The notes under the pieces: generated by a model
Told to the model about the DNA's origin: nothing
Seen by the model: only the letters and a program-made list of their open reading frames with translations
Databases searched by the model: none
Position numbers and translations under genes: made by a program
Origin: Bacteroidales bacterium
GTDB taxonomy: Bacteria > Bacteroidota > Bacteroidia > Bacteroidales > JAAUTT01
Direction: 5' to 3'
NCBI GenBank assembly: GCA_025350365.1
Contig: JANXXY010000417.1
Span: forward strand, 1 to 17,792
Length of the DNA stretch: 17,792 bases
Part shown: piece after piece, positions 6,812-15,116 of the stretch
Numbering within the stretch: the stretch's first letter is position 1
How the letters are laid out: every line of letters begins with the position of its first letter

Positions 6812-7603
6812 TTATATAATTGACTCGTTGTGATGCATTTCAACGATACTGTTTGATACAAAGGTATAGATTTTTTGCATGTTGGATGAATCGGATAACA
6901 TTTCGAGGTGCTTTGCCATTGTATCAGCATTCATCCTAACAGCAGGACCCGTTTGGGAGGAAACAGGATCACCGGATTCAATTGCTTTCAACGCAGTTTC
7001 CAGAATGATTGGTTTTAAAATATCAAACGAAAAACCAGATTGTTTTATAAGATGTTCGCCCAATGAATACATGTGATTGACAAAATTTGATGCAAATACT
7101 GCCGAAAGATGTATTTTCCTGCGCTGAGAAGAATCTGCGTGCAAAATGCGTGCACAAAGCGATGAAGCAAACATCTGAAGGTTAGCCAAATCCTTTGGAT
7201 TGCCGGCTTCAATAAAAAGTGGAATCTCATAAAAATTAACATTACGGAATTTCGAAAATGTTTGCAACGGATACAAAACCCCATAATGATCGGCTTTCCC
7301 TTTAAAAATGTCCATTGGCAGACTTCCCGATGTGTGCAATGCCAGTTGTCCTGAAAATTGAATTTTATCAATAAAGCCTGGCAAGACACTATCGTTCAAT
7401 GCGAAAATTAAAATATCGGCAGTCGGATCAAATTCATTGTAATTAGTAATTGGCCTGGCATTTACTAAGTCAGCTAACTTTCTGGCATTTACTTCCGTTC
7501 TACTATACACCTGAACAATCCGATACCCCGATTTATGTAATGCCTCAGCCATATGAAATGCCAAATTTCCAGCGCCAAACATAACTATTTTTGAAAACTT
7601 CAT
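6812..7603 (-). CDS. Rossmann-fold NAD(P)-binding protein with DUF2520 domain
   Basis: A 263-residue soluble protein. The N-terminus IVMFGAGNLAFHMAEAL (6-22) is a dinucleotide-binding GxGxxA-type loop, followed by VYSRTEVNARKLA, where the residue pattern resembles ProC-like or F420-dependent oxidoreductase-like reductases. HTSGSLPMDIF and GVLYPLQTFSK in the middle and the helical region HLSAVFASNFVNHMYSLGE are the usual DUF2520 features, a C-terminal dimerising helical domain like that of 6-phosphogluconate dehydrogenase-type enzymes. The reaction is not known for this family. It is the first gene of the four-gene run. The 141-base upstream space has no clear promoter match, only a weak AGCATT/AATGCT inverted repeat at 7654-7679. 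Confidence 0.85.
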   Translation of the reverse strand: MKFSKIVMFGAGNLAFHMAEALHKSGYRIVQVYSRTEVNARKLADLVNARPITNYNEFDPTADILIFALNDSVLPGFIDKIQFSGQLALHTSGSLPMDIFKGKADHYGVLYPLQTFSKFRNVNFYEIPLFIEAGNPKDLANLQMFASSLCARILHADSSQRRKIHLSAVFASNFVNHMYSLGEHLIKQSGFSFDILKPIILETALKAIESGDPVSSQTGPAVRMNADTMAKHLEMLSDSSNMQKIYTFVSNSIVEMHHNESII

Positions 7604-7744
7604 ATAAGAACTTTTTAAACCACTAAAGTAAACGTTTTAGGAACAAATGAAGGAGCATTTTAATTAAAAATCCAATGCTTAACAATTCACAAGTTAAAGC
7701 TCATAATATGTTACAGGTGGCTATCAATTGCCAACGGCCAATCT

Positions 7745-8236
7745 TTAAGGCTTTTTAACTTTTATCCTTAATTGTTTGGCTGAACTTTTTCGGGTTACCA
7801 GCATTGGTATAGAGGCCCCTACTGCCAAGGTCATAACAATAAACAGTGTCTTAAAACCATTGCTTACCGTTTCGTTTAAAATTTGCGAATACGATTCGTT
7901 TGTAGGTATAACGGTTAAATTCATCAGCCCTAACATAGTGCGATAAGCAAATGCACCGGGTACCATAGGGATAAGGGCAGGAATAGAAAAGATAAGAGGA
8001 GGAGTGTGTTTGTAATGTGCCATTGGAATACTTGCAAAGCCAATGAGAGAAGCCCCTGCAAAAGATGATAATATTACATTTACACCATAATTTAAAAAGA
8101 TTATTTTGGTTAAGCCACCCATAGCAGCTAACAACCATATTATAACCAATGTACGACCGGGTACGTTAAATAAAATAGCAAACCCCAGTGCAGCAAATCC
8201 AAACCAAATACCTTTTTCGAGTAATAACCAATCCAT
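7745..8236 (-). CDS. Threonine/serine exporter, C-terminal (ThrE_2/DUF3815) subunit
   Basis: A hydrophobic protein of 163 residues from the ATG at 8236, with five predicted membrane segments. It matches the small half of ThrE-type transporters: the AALGFAILFNVPGR segment, the SFAGASLIGFASIPMA segment and the motif IPMVPGAFAYRTMLGLM, which is diagnostic. Together with the product of the gene before it, it forms a split ThrE exporter that should expel L-threonine and L-serine by ion exchange. The start at 8236 gives TAG-GT-ATG spacing to the preceding gene. An alternative ATG at 8266 would add ten residues (MCHVYLSVLG) and overlap that gene by 28 bases. Either way translation is probably coupled. 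A basic tail (KSSAKQLRIKVKKP) ends the protein in the cytoplasm. Confidence 0.87.
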   Translation of the reverse strand: MDWLLLEKGIWFGFAALGFAILFNVPGRTLVIIWLLAAMGGLTKIIFLNYGVNVILSSFAGASLIGFASIPMAHYKHTPPLIFSIPALIPMVPGAFAYRTMLGLMNLTVIPTNESYSQILNETVSNGFKTLFIVMTLAVGASIPMLVTRKSSAKQLRIKVKKP

Positions 8237-8238
8237 AC

Positions 8239-9006
8239 CTAAAACTGATAAATAAACATGGCACATAATAGTCCCAAAGCAATCATAAAAGCCACCAGCA
8301 GACCGTTCATACCCCTTACCAGACCATTTAAAATATTCCCATCGATTAAATCGGTAAATGCATTAATAAAAGGTACGCCGGGCACTAAAAAAAGGACTGA
8401 AGTTGCAAATGAATGTTCGAGGGTGTTACTCATACCCAATTTAATTGATAAGCCCGAAATAAGCGAGGCCGAAAGGGAAGCAAAAAAAACGCATAAATAC
8501 ATATTATAACCTAGTTTATGAGTTTTTTGCCGAACAAAGAGACCTATAAATGTAGCTACAAACGAAACAGCCATTTCGATGACATTGCCACCAAACAACC
8601 GGCAAAATGAAGCGCCCGCCAGTGCCACAATTGTTAAAACAAGTAAGCGATTATAATGAGGCAAAGCGGTAAGACGTTTTAACTCGTCCTTTATTTGTGA
8701 AATGTCCCATTTTTCGTCCACCACCCGCCAACTCATTCGGCTAATACCTGAAACAAGTCTAAAATTTACACCATGTGGTGATGTTCGTTTCACCCGGCTA
8801 AAATGCTCGGTAATATTTGGGTGAGTAACCGTAAGCATCAGAGCACGGTTCGTTACCAGCATTTCCGTTTTATAGCCATACGTTTCCGACAAACGATCGA
8901 CCGTGAGACGAACTCTGTTTGAACTGGCCCCCGAACTCATCAGCAGCGCTCCTATTTCGAGTAAAACCGAGCCCACCTCTTTAATATCTGAATTGCTTTT
9001 ATTCAT
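8239..9006 (-). CDS. Threonine/serine exporter, N-terminal (ThrE/DUF1212) subunit
   Basis: A 255-residue protein. The first 120 residues are soluble and carry the ThrE family pattern LLEIGALLMSSGASSNRVRLTVDRLSETYGY, followed by VTNRALMLTV and the RLVSGISRMSWRVVDEKWD region; about five membrane segments follow, including LFLVPGVPFINAFTDLIDGN, the family's central motif. In Corynebacterium ThrE both halves are one polypeptide; here, as in many Bacteroidota and Firmicutes, they are two genes. The start ATG at 9006 is the first in frame. Export of threonine and serine is known for the family; in this organism it would fit relief of amino-acid overflow during peptide feeding, which is an inference from the nearby S46 peptidase. 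Confidence 0.87.
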   Translation of the reverse strand: MNKSNSDIKEVGSVLLEIGALLMSSGASSNRVRLTVDRLSETYGYKTEMLVTNRALMLTVTHPNITEHFSRVKRTSPHGVNFRLVSGISRMSWRVVDEKWDISQIKDELKRLTALPHYNRLLVLTIVALAGASFCRLFGGNVIEMAVSFVATFIGLFVRQKTHKLGYNMYLCVFFASLSASLISGLSIKLGMSNTLEHSFATSVLFLVPGVPFINAFTDLIDGNILNGLVRGMNGLLVAFMIALGLLCAMFIYQF

Positions 9007-9124
9007 TGTATTAGTACCAAATCAATGCCTGTTTATATTGTATAAAAAAACAAAAGCCCACACAGATACACCTCAGTCACAACACTTCGGTAAAATTACA
9101 GCGATATTTTAAAATGAAATACTT

Positions 9125-9146
9125 AGAAATATATTGAAATATTTCT
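9125..9146. terminator. Weak AT-rich hairpin, possible terminator of the serine hydrolase gene
   Basis: AGAAATAT (9125-9132) and ATATTTCT (9139-9146) form an 8-bp stem with a 6-base loop, 55 bases after the minus-strand hydrolase stop. The bases that follow on that strand are only moderately T-rich (AAGTATTTCATTTT), and the stem has one G-C pair at each end region, so termination would be inefficient. Confidence 0.3.
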
Positions 9147-9201
9147 TTATTTCTTTATAATTCAACGTATTACGTGTTATAAAAAATGAGAAGTTGAAAA
9201 A

Positions 9202-10494
9202 TTACCGAACTATTGAGTCATTTAATGCCTGATAAACCATCGCTTTGAATTTGTCCTGAATTTCACCATGGCTCAAAGGCCATTGTTGCATGAACAACAA
9301 ACAAACCAGTTTTTCTTTTGGATCGACCCAATAAGTGGTAGCAAAGAACCCTCCCCAGGCAAAAGACCCTTCGGTTATACCCAATTTGGCCTGTCCGCTT
9401 TGGGTAGTTATTTCAAATCCCAATCCAAACTTATTAGCTCCCAAAGATAAGTTGCCAATCTGGTTTGTCGTCATCAATTCGACCGTCCTTTTTGCCAGAA
9501 TCCTTTGATCATTATATTCTCCTCCATTAATCATCATCTGGAGAAATGTGGCATAATCCTGAATGGTAGATACTAAACCGGCTCCGCCAGAAAAGTAAGT
9601 TCCATCTGATTTGGGATAATCAACCGCAATTCCTTTGAAGGTGTTGTTATCCCATTTTTTCAGGTGATGGTTCTCATCTTCGGTATTCACGCTTACCAAT
9701 CGGGAGAATTTTGAAGAAGGCAAATAAAAATAGGTATCATTCATTCCCAGAGGCTTGAAAATCCGTTCCTTGAAAAACTGGTCAAGGCTTTCCCCAGATA
9801 CTACTTCTACCAGATATCCAAGCACATCAACGTTTAATCCATAAGTAAATCGCTCACCTGGCTGGTGCACTAAAGGTAAAGATGCCAACTTAGTTATCTC
9901 ATTGGCAAGAATTAGTTTTTGGTTGACGAAACCTGCCGGAATTTTAGATTTCGCATAAATGGCCTTCATTTTGTCGGAACCAATTTGTGCGTAGTCGATA
10001 CCGGAAGTATGGGTAAGCAGGTCGCGGATTGTTATTTCCCTTAAGGAAGGAATAGTAGTGTAAGAAGAGTCGCTTTCATTAAATTTGTCAAGCACCTTTG
10101 GATGCGCGAATGCAGGGATGTATTTGGAGATAGGATCGTCAAGAAGGAATTTTCCCTGTTCAAACAGAATCATTACCGCAACACTTGTAACGGCCTTGGT
10201 TTGCGAGGCAATTCGAAAGATATTGTCGGTTTTTAAAATTGTTTTTTTAGTATTATCATCCCACCCAAAAGCTTTATTGTAAATGATTTTACCATTACGG
10301 GCAATGAATCCCACAGCACCACAGGTATATCCATCAGTAATATTCTGTTGCAACATCTGGTCAATGCGAGCCAATCTATCTTCGGAAAAATTTTCGGAAA
10401 CAGGCTTAGCTATTTGAAAAATTGTATGTTGAGCCCATATATTCATGCAAAGGCAAACCCCAATGAATACTGATAGGTAATGTGTTGATTTCAT
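9202..10494 (-). CDS. Exported serine hydrolase of the beta-lactamase/penicillin-binding (class C-like) family
   Basis: A 430-residue protein from the ATG at 10494, which opens a clear signal peptide (MKSTHYLSVFIGVCLCMNIWAQ). An upstream in-frame ATG at 10545 would put 17 polar residues before it and is less likely. The SxxK motif is SQTK (Ser97, Lys100) in FRIASQTKAVTSVAVM. The second motif tyrosine is in RFTYGLNVDVLGYLVEVVSG (Tyr218), as in EstB-type esterases where Tyr-Ser-Leu replaces Tyr-x-Asn, and the third is the WGG of SFAWGGFFATTYWVDP near the end. DLLTHTSGIDY is also standard. Members include esterases, D-aminopeptidases, carboxypeptidases and AmpC-like enzymes, so the substrate is unknown, and antibiotic resistance should not be assumed. 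It is monocistronic by position. Confidence 0.88.
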   Translation of the reverse strand: MKSTHYLSVFIGVCLCMNIWAQHTIFQIAKPVSENFSEDRLARIDQMLQQNITDGYTCGAVGFIARNGKIIYNKAFGWDDNTKKTILKTDNIFRIASQTKAVTSVAVMILFEQGKFLLDDPISKYIPAFAHPKVLDKFNESDSSYTTIPSLREITIRDLLTHTSGIDYAQIGSDKMKAIYAKSKIPAGFVNQKLILANEITKLASLPLVHQPGERFTYGLNVDVLGYLVEVVSGESLDQFFKERIFKPLGMNDTYFYLPSSKFSRLVSVNTEDENHHLKKWDNNTFKGIAVDYPKSDGTYFSGGAGLVSTIQDYATFLQMMINGGEYNDQRILAKRTVELMTTNQIGNLSLGANKFGLGFEITTQSGQAKLGITEGSFAWGGFFATTYWVDPKEKLVCLLFMQQWPLSHGEIQDKFKAMVYQALNDSIVR

Positions 10495-10830
10495 TATTAT
10501 AGCGTTTTTATTGGTTTGTATATTCTTGTTGTCAAGCGAATTCATTAATACATTTTACGTATTTTAAAACCGCCTTTGGCATAAAAGTACAGCTTACTTT
10601 TTATTTGAACAATACAAAAATCTATATACTTTCAAGTCTGGATTCGCTTTTTTTGTTATTAGCCTTTGAAAATTATTATTTTGGAACATTAAATAAAACT
10701 GAAACACGCCTTAGGGTTTTTATTTATTTTCTATATTCACACCGCGCAATAACGCTCGTTGTTATATATTCAAGTTATAGAACTTAATAAATGAGGTAGC
10801 AACGCCAAAAAATTTAATAAGGTTTAATAA
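10495..10830. other. 336-base divergent intergenic region
   Basis: No gene is evident here. It should hold promoters for the minus-strand hydrolase and the plus-strand membrane protein. It contains a candidate hydrolase promoter at 10582-10613 and two small tandem hairpins: ATAAC/GTTAT at 10749-10765 and AAGTT/AACTT at 10772-10785. A 60-codon plus-strand frame at 10605-10787 has no family resemblance and is probably chance. Confidence 0.5.
10582..10613 (-). promoter_or_regulatory. Candidate Bacteroidota promoter for the serine hydrolase gene
   Basis: Read on the minus strand, ATTG (10613-10610) is followed after 20 bases by TACTTTTA (10589-10582). These match the Bacteroidota -33 TTTG and -7 TAnnTTTG elements with one mismatch each and correct spacing. 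Transcription would begin near 10575, leaving a leader of about 80 bases to the ATG at 10494. Confidence 0.35.
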
Positions 10831-11310
10831 ATGCAACAAATGAATTATTTGGAGATGTTTAAGCCCAAAATCCACAAACGTTACCTTCTTTTTTTGGCCG
10901 CTTTTGTGTGGACATTTGCGGGCGGGATTCTATTATTTAAAGGTTTTTTGTTTTTACGCATTAATAAGGATTTCTTATGGTTACGGATTTTTATTAGCAT
11001 AATTGGAGGGTTGGTATTCTATTGGTTTTTATTTTCGAAAATATCTTTAAAACATACTATTCGAATCATTAATTTGAAAAACGATTACCCGTGTTTATTT
11101 TCTTTTTTCAGCATAAAAAGCTATATACTTATGCTGATAATGATTACTTCAGGTATTTTACTTAGAAAATCGGGAATTATTTCGCCTTACTATCTTTCAA
11201 TGATATACTTAACTATGGGCATACCTTTGTTTTTGTCTGCTTTTCGGTTCTACAATTATGGAATTTATTATGGATCAGCCGGAAAATTTAGAATAACCAC
11301 TAACCAGTAA
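10831..11310 (+). CDS. Small integral membrane protein of unknown function
   Basis: A 159-residue protein with four strongly hydrophobic segments (about 20-42, 50-68, 95-112, 120-140) and basic loops (KPKIHKR at the start, FSKISLKHTIR in the middle), so the ends are probably cytoplasmic. I do not recognise a named family. The pattern FVWTFAGGILLFKG in the first segment and the repeated arrangement of two helix pairs recall small conserved membrane proteins found in Bacteroidota and spirochaetes, but this is only an impression. ATG 10831 is the first start; ATG 10840 is an alternative three codons later. It is the only plus-strand gene after 1388. Its stop lies 4 bases from the stop of the convergent HsmA-like gene. 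Confidence 0.7.
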   Translation: MQQMNYLEMFKPKIHKRYLLFLAAFVWTFAGGILLFKGFLFLRINKDFLWLRIFISIIGGLVFYWFLFSKISLKHTIRIINLKNDYPCLFSFFSIKSYILMLIMITSGILLRKSGIISPYYLSMIYLTMGIPLFLSAFRFYNYGIYYGSAGKFRITTNQ

Positions 11311-11314
11311 AACC

Positions 11315-11698
11315 CTAGCGGTACATAAATACCAGCATAGCCCCTGTAATGTATGCGACTACCCACCATGTATATGCTATTAATGAATACACATGAAGTG
11401 ATTTTGATACTGTGTAATTCAAACCTGATATTCTTTTTAAATTCCATATCAAAATGGCATCAATAGCCATAGCTGTTAAAGATGAATAACCCAGAAACCC
11501 ATGCATTGTAAAGAATCCTTTGCTGGAGCCAATCATCATGCAAATGGTTGCCGTAACATCTAAAATTACGCCCACAGTTAGAAAGGTCAACAGTTTGGAA
11601 GTGACTTTCCGGTATTTTATTTCCTGATAGATAAAAATAGAGTACGAGATAAGCGCAATATTTACAATTGAAGTACCTGCAATCAAAATAGGTTTCAT
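11315..11698 (-). CDS. Small membrane protein, HsmA/TIGR03987-like
   Basis: A 127-residue protein with four hydrophobic segments (5-25, 37-59, 71-89, 105-126). The second, FLTVGVILDVTATICMMIGSS, and the third, MHGFLGYSSLTAMAIDAILIWNLKR, resemble the small membrane proteins called HsmA family, where an L-x-FDTTGT-like helix precedes an HG-x-x-G helix. Function is not established for these. It starts 55 bases after the HmuY-family gene on the same strand, with no terminator seen between, so it may be the last gene of the TonB receptor operon. Its stop is 4 bases from that of the convergent gene, so the two messages must overlap at their 3' ends unless transcription stops inside a gene. Confidence 0.65.
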   Translation of the reverse strand: MKPILIAGTSIVNIALISYSIFIYQEIKYRKVTSKLLTFLTVGVILDVTATICMMIGSSKGFFTMHGFLGYSSLTAMAIDAILIWNLKRISGLNYTVSKSLHVYSLIAYTWWVVAYITGAMLVFMYR

Positions 11699-11753
11699 AG
11701 ATAGTTGAGTTTTATATTTTTCATAATTGGGACAGAATATTATTTAGTATTTC

Positions 11754-12770
11754 TCAAAGTTTTAGGAATTCAAAAGAAGGATATCCAGGCTCTGACTTGA
11801 TATTGTAAAAGCCCAGAAATTTAAGCTTATAATAATCGCCCTTAACATCACGGATGATGTAATGGTATTTTTTTCTTATGGCGTATTGGGCGGTATTGCC
11901 CTGCTCATCAATGGCTACCGATTTCCAATTATGCCCAATAATATCCCAATCGGTTTTCAATTGAAAGCTATTTACATTGGCGTTTGTGATATCATTGTAA
12001 TTGGTAACTGAATCGAGTGCAATCTCCACTTTATATGGGTTTTTTAAAGTTCCTCTCACATAATAGGGTGTTGGAACACCTTTGTCGGTATAAAGTGTTG
12101 TAACATATTGTCCGAAAAACAGATCCCATTCGTTTTTTGGAGGTTCAATAAATGTTTGTTGTCCGGTTTTTATGCTAAAGAATATCTGATTGCACGTTGT
12201 GTCTTTACGGATAATCACATCGTTTAAATTAGAATTATTTATATCGGCAATCCTAAATACATAAGAAGTATCCGTAACGCCAGAAAACACTAACTTTTTT
12301 ATGGGATTGTATTTTATACCATCGAATTTTCCAAGTAAATATATTTTGTTAGAATATGAATAAGGAATCTTCGAAATATCCACCCATTTATTAATGGCAG
12401 TAGAATCAGCATCGCCATTGCTCTTATCGGATTTCCAGGCTTTAGCAGGGACGGTGAACTGAGTGGTGGTAAAATCGATGATATCAGTTGGGTAAATTAC
12501 CAAAAAATTACCTCCATTTAATCGAATGTGCCAACTTTTGGGCGACGACTCAAAACTAAGATCCCAATCTTCGTTGATATTACTTTTTACAATTTTATTG
12601 TTTCCAAGACTGTAGTAAAACTGAGTTGTATAAATTGACTCGCTAAATGTGAATCTCTTAACATCTTTGGATAGTATTGCTGGAGGTATTGGTTGATCTT
12701 TCTTAAAACATGACGTGAGACAGAAAAAAACAAAAAGTACAATTACCAAATTTTTAAAAGACATATACAT
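11754..12770 (-). CDS. HmuY-family surface lipoprotein (predicted heme or ligand binding)
   Basis: A 338-residue lipoprotein. The signal peptide ends in the lipobox LTSC (Cys21), followed by FKKDQ, so export to the outer membrane is likely. Conserved HmuY features are SIYTTQFYYSLGNNKIVKS, EDWDLSFE (68-74), IRLNGG (82-87) and the C-terminal YHYIIRDVKGDYYKLKFLGFYN...GYPSFEFLKL, close to the family ending. P. gingivalis HmuY binds heme through two histidines; some relatives use methionines, and I cannot map the ligands here without a structure alignment. The middle (KNEWDLFFGQYVTTLY) repeats the WD-F pattern, suggesting an internal duplication of the beta-sheet unit. The ATG directly follows the TAA of the receptor gene, so translation is coupled. 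ATG 12764 is an alternative start. Confidence 0.85.
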   Translation of the reverse strand: MYMSFKNLVIVLFVFFCLTSCFKKDQPIPPAILSKDVKRFTFSESIYTTQFYYSLGNNKIVKSNINEDWDLSFESSPKSWHIRLNGGNFLVIYPTDIIDFTTTQFTVPAKAWKSDKSNGDADSTAINKWVDISKIPYSYSNKIYLLGKFDGIKYNPIKKLVFSGVTDTSYVFRIADINNSNLNDVIIRKDTTCNQIFFSIKTGQQTFIEPPKNEWDLFFGQYVTTLYTDKGVPTPYYVRGTLKNPYKVEIALDSVTNYNDITNANVNSFQLKTDWDIIGHNWKSVAIDEQGNTAQYAIRKKYHYIIRDVKGDYYKLKFLGFYNIKSEPGYPSFEFLKL

Positions 12771-15023
12771 TTAAATTTTAAGGAAGTTATAGCTTACGCG
12801 GACAAAAAATGTTCTTCCCCAACCTACCGGAGTATCACTGCCTGCACCGCTATGGGCTCCGCCTCCACTTCCATGTGACAATACATTTTTATTATCAAAC
12901 AGGTTTTTTCCTCCTATCCCGATTTCAATAGAATTATTAAGAAAAGGACGGCTTAAAGTAACGTCCAGATTATGATACCCTTTCATAAATCTCTCACTAA
13001 CACTACTTAGGGTATTGTCAGCATTGAAATCGGCCTGTGATGCATAAAAATCATCTGTATATTTATAATATGCAGATAATTTGAACAGATATCGAAGGTT
13101 TTTATAATTGAAATTGGCGGTGTAATCTGTGCTGTGATAGAATTTTTTTACATCGGGGATACGGGATCGTTCCAGAAAATTTACACCAGTAACAAAGCTA
13201 AACCTTGGGTGCAATTGATACTGAACTTTCATATCCAGGCCTCGAGTAATATAGTTACCCCATATGATATTAAAATATTTAGCCCAGGTAGGGTCGTCTG
13301 TTCTATATTCAAAATCAATTTTATTATGAATGATATTGTAAAATGCCGAGGCATCAAATGTTATGATTTGATTACCAATGTTAATTTTTGTGACACTAGA
13401 TAGATTGTAGTTGTTGGATGTTTCGGCCTGAAGGGAATCGTTGCCCTGAACATTGTGGTTTATGTCGTTAAAAACAAGGTAAAGCTCCTTTAATGAAGGA
13501 GACCGAAATCCCTTACCATACGAAACCCTGAATGTTTGTTGCTCAACAGGCGTGTATTTGAGATTGAATGAGTAGATGACAGGGGCTTTATATTTTGAAT
13601 TATAAATAGCACGTAAACCAAACTGACCGTTTAATTTCCGGTCGCTAAATAATTTTGCCATAAAAAAAGCGGCATAATCGTCTATTCTTTTTTGGCCGGT
13701 AAGTCTCTTACCTGTGGCCGTTTCGATGTTTGCTTCGTATCCGGTCTGGTAATTAAGCCACGATTGGGAATTGTGTGAATAAACTGTTCTCCAAATATAA
13801 TTATAAAACAGGGTGGTATCTTGCAGGGAAGATGCAGCTTGAAGTTCATCAAGATTTACAAGATCCTTGGAAATCGTTTTTTTTGTTTTATTATAGGTAG
13901 AAAACGATAAAATTGTTTGTAACTCGTTATCGTTTTGAAATTTTCGCTGATAATTTAATGAATTGTTCCAGCGAGACGTATAATGGTATTCATCTATGGC
14001 GATTGGATGAATTTCGTTATTAATTTTAATGTCAGTAATTGCATTTCCTTTGTTTCGAAGTTCTTCGAAAAAGTATGCAGAGGCAAAACGGAGCTTGTTT
14101 TTAGTATCAGTATAATAATAGTCAACACCGGCATTATACTGTAATTTAGGTTTCCATAGTTTGATACGCGAAGTATCGGTTGGCGAATAACCGCCGAAAA
14201 AATTTCGTCCAACATTTACAGTAAACAAATGGTGATCAATCCGTTTTCCAAAGTTACCGTTAAAGTTATACACTCCTACCGACTCAAAATATCCGGATGC
14301 TTTGCCCCAAACGTTTCCATGTGTTGGTTCTTTTGAAATAACATTTACGGCTCCTGCAAGTGCATTACTTCCGTAAACCACCGACATGGGACCTTCTACA
14401 ATTTCGATGTGATCAACCGAGGATAAATTCATTTGGCTAAGATCGAGAATACCGTTTTGTCGCCCAATCAAAGGAACCCCATCAATTAAAAACTTTACAT
14501 ATTCGCCGGAAAGCCCCTGAATGCTCAAATCCGTTCCAAGCGCCCCATTTTGGGAAGTACGCATGGTTAGCTCACTTGAAAGCAATTCACCAAGGTTATT
14601 TGCAGCCTTATCTTCAATTTGCCGGCTGTTTATTATACTAATTTTATAGATTGATTTATCAGCTCTCACCGCTTTAAATTGACCTGTAACAACCACCTCG
14701 TTAACTTCATACGATGTAGGTTGAAGATAAATGATAAATGGACGGTTTGGTAATATAGTATCGATTTTACTCACATAGCCCAAACTGGATATGGCCATGG
14801 TTGATTTTGTACGTACTTGATTTTTCAACAATCCATCCACGTTTGCAGTTGCATTGCTTCTTATTTTTTTATCGATCGATTCAAAACAAACAACAGCGTA
14901 AGGAACAGACTTTTGGCTTTGTTTATCGAGAATTTTAATTACCGATTCCTGCCCGGATACATGCCAAACAATAAGCAAAAACAATAATGAAAAATAGATT
15001 CTCATAAAAGTGGAAACAAACAT
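12771..15023 (-). CDS. TonB-dependent outer-membrane receptor, HmuR-like
   Basis: A 750-residue receptor. A signal peptide (hydrophobic 8-20, ending VSG-Q) is followed by a carboxypeptidase-regulatory-like domain (about 26-100, SVIKILDKQSQKSVPYAVV), a linker with EVNEVVVTG, the plug (about 118-232, with LSIQGLSGEYVKFLIDGVPL and VEGPMSVVYGSNALAGAVNVI) and a barrel. GFRSPSLKELYLVF...VQGNDSLQAE is the conserved block of siderophore/heme receptors, and the family's NPxL motif is changed here. The protein ends in a Phe-containing strand (FFVRVSYNFLKI), preceded by a Gly/His-rich loop with His717 and His724. Pairing with HmuY-type lipoproteins supports heme or iron-chelate import. ATG 15005 (residue 7) is an equally good start for the signal peptide. 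The leader contains a hairpin. Confidence 0.9.
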   Translation of the reverse strand: MFVSTFMRIYFSLLFLLIVWHVSGQESVIKILDKQSQKSVPYAVVCFESIDKKIRSNATANVDGLLKNQVRTKSTMAISSLGYVSKIDTILPNRPFIIYLQPTSYEVNEVVVTGQFKAVRADKSIYKISIINSRQIEDKAANNLGELLSSELTMRTSQNGALGTDLSIQGLSGEYVKFLIDGVPLIGRQNGILDLSQMNLSSVDHIEIVEGPMSVVYGSNALAGAVNVISKEPTHGNVWGKASGYFESVGVYNFNGNFGKRIDHHLFTVNVGRNFFGGYSPTDTSRIKLWKPKLQYNAGVDYYYTDTKNKLRFASAYFFEELRNKGNAITDIKINNEIHPIAIDEYHYTSRWNNSLNYQRKFQNDNELQTILSFSTYNKTKKTISKDLVNLDELQAASSLQDTTLFYNYIWRTVYSHNSQSWLNYQTGYEANIETATGKRLTGQKRIDDYAAFFMAKLFSDRKLNGQFGLRAIYNSKYKAPVIYSFNLKYTPVEQQTFRVSYGKGFRSPSLKELYLVFNDINHNVQGNDSLQAETSNNYNLSSVTKINIGNQIITFDASAFYNIIHNKIDFEYRTDDPTWAKYFNIIWGNYITRGLDMKVQYQLHPRFSFVTGVNFLERSRIPDVKKFYHSTDYTANFNYKNLRYLFKLSAYYKYTDDFYASQADFNADNTLSSVSERFMKGYHNLDVTLSRPFLNNSIEIGIGGKNLFDNKNVLSHGSGGGAHSGAGSDTPVGWGRTFFVRVSYNFLKI

Positions 15024-15027
15024 TATT

Positions 15028-15043
15028 GTCTGGCAAGCCAGAC
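15028..15043. repeat. Strong hairpin/inverted repeat at the receptor start codon
   Basis: GTCTGGC (15028-15034) and GCCAGAC (15037-15043) form a perfect 7-bp-arm inverted repeat with two central bases, G+C-rich in an AT-rich gap. It ends 4 bases before the ATG at 15023 or 22 before ATG 15005, exactly where a ribosome would load. It may be an operator or a translation-control hairpin. Confidence 0.75.
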
Positions 15044-15066
15044 TATAAATTAATGAAACACAAAGA

Positions 15067-15116
15067 CACGAAGACCCAAGGTATCCAAATTTTGAATTTT
15101 TTCTTGAGACTTCGTG
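15067..15116. repeat. REP-like long inverted repeat in the receptor leader
   Basis: CACGAAG (15067-15073) pairs with CTTCGTG (15110-15116). Inside, after a 3-by-3 internal loop, CAAG (15077-15080) pairs with CTTG (15103-15106), and the AT-rich centre can pair further. The flank ACACAAAGACACGAAG looks like a dispersed intergenic repeat I associate with Bacteroidota and other environmental bacteria; copy number cannot be tested in one window. Confidence 0.6.

Noticed and set aside
7045..7389. A 114-codon minus-strand frame inside the DUF2520 gene.
   Set aside because: It is another frame of the same strand within a gene of clear family. Its composition (Cys, His, Trp, Phe-rich) is that of a shadow frame.
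7654..7679. AGCATT/AATGCT with an internal TTTTAATTAAAA palindrome, considered as a terminator of the exporter genes.
   Set aside because: The stem is only 6 bp with a long loop, no T run follows on the minus strand, and AT-rich palindromes are expected by chance here.
9202..10494. Considered calling the serine hydrolase an AmpC-type beta-lactamase resistance gene.
   Set aside because: The second motif is Tyr-Gly-Leu rather than Tyr-x-Asn and the end motif is WGG, which fits esterase or peptidase members better than true class C enzymes.
10605..10787. A 60-codon plus-strand frame in the divergent gap.
   Set aside because: AT-rich sequence, no family resemblance, no ribosome-binding site, and it overlaps the best candidate promoter of the hydrolase gene.
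10745..10815. Two tandem small hairpins before the plus-strand membrane protein, considered as an integron attC-like recombination site.
   Set aside because: There is no paired RYYYAAC/GTTRRRY core and no second copy or integrase in the window. They are kept only as small inverted repeats.
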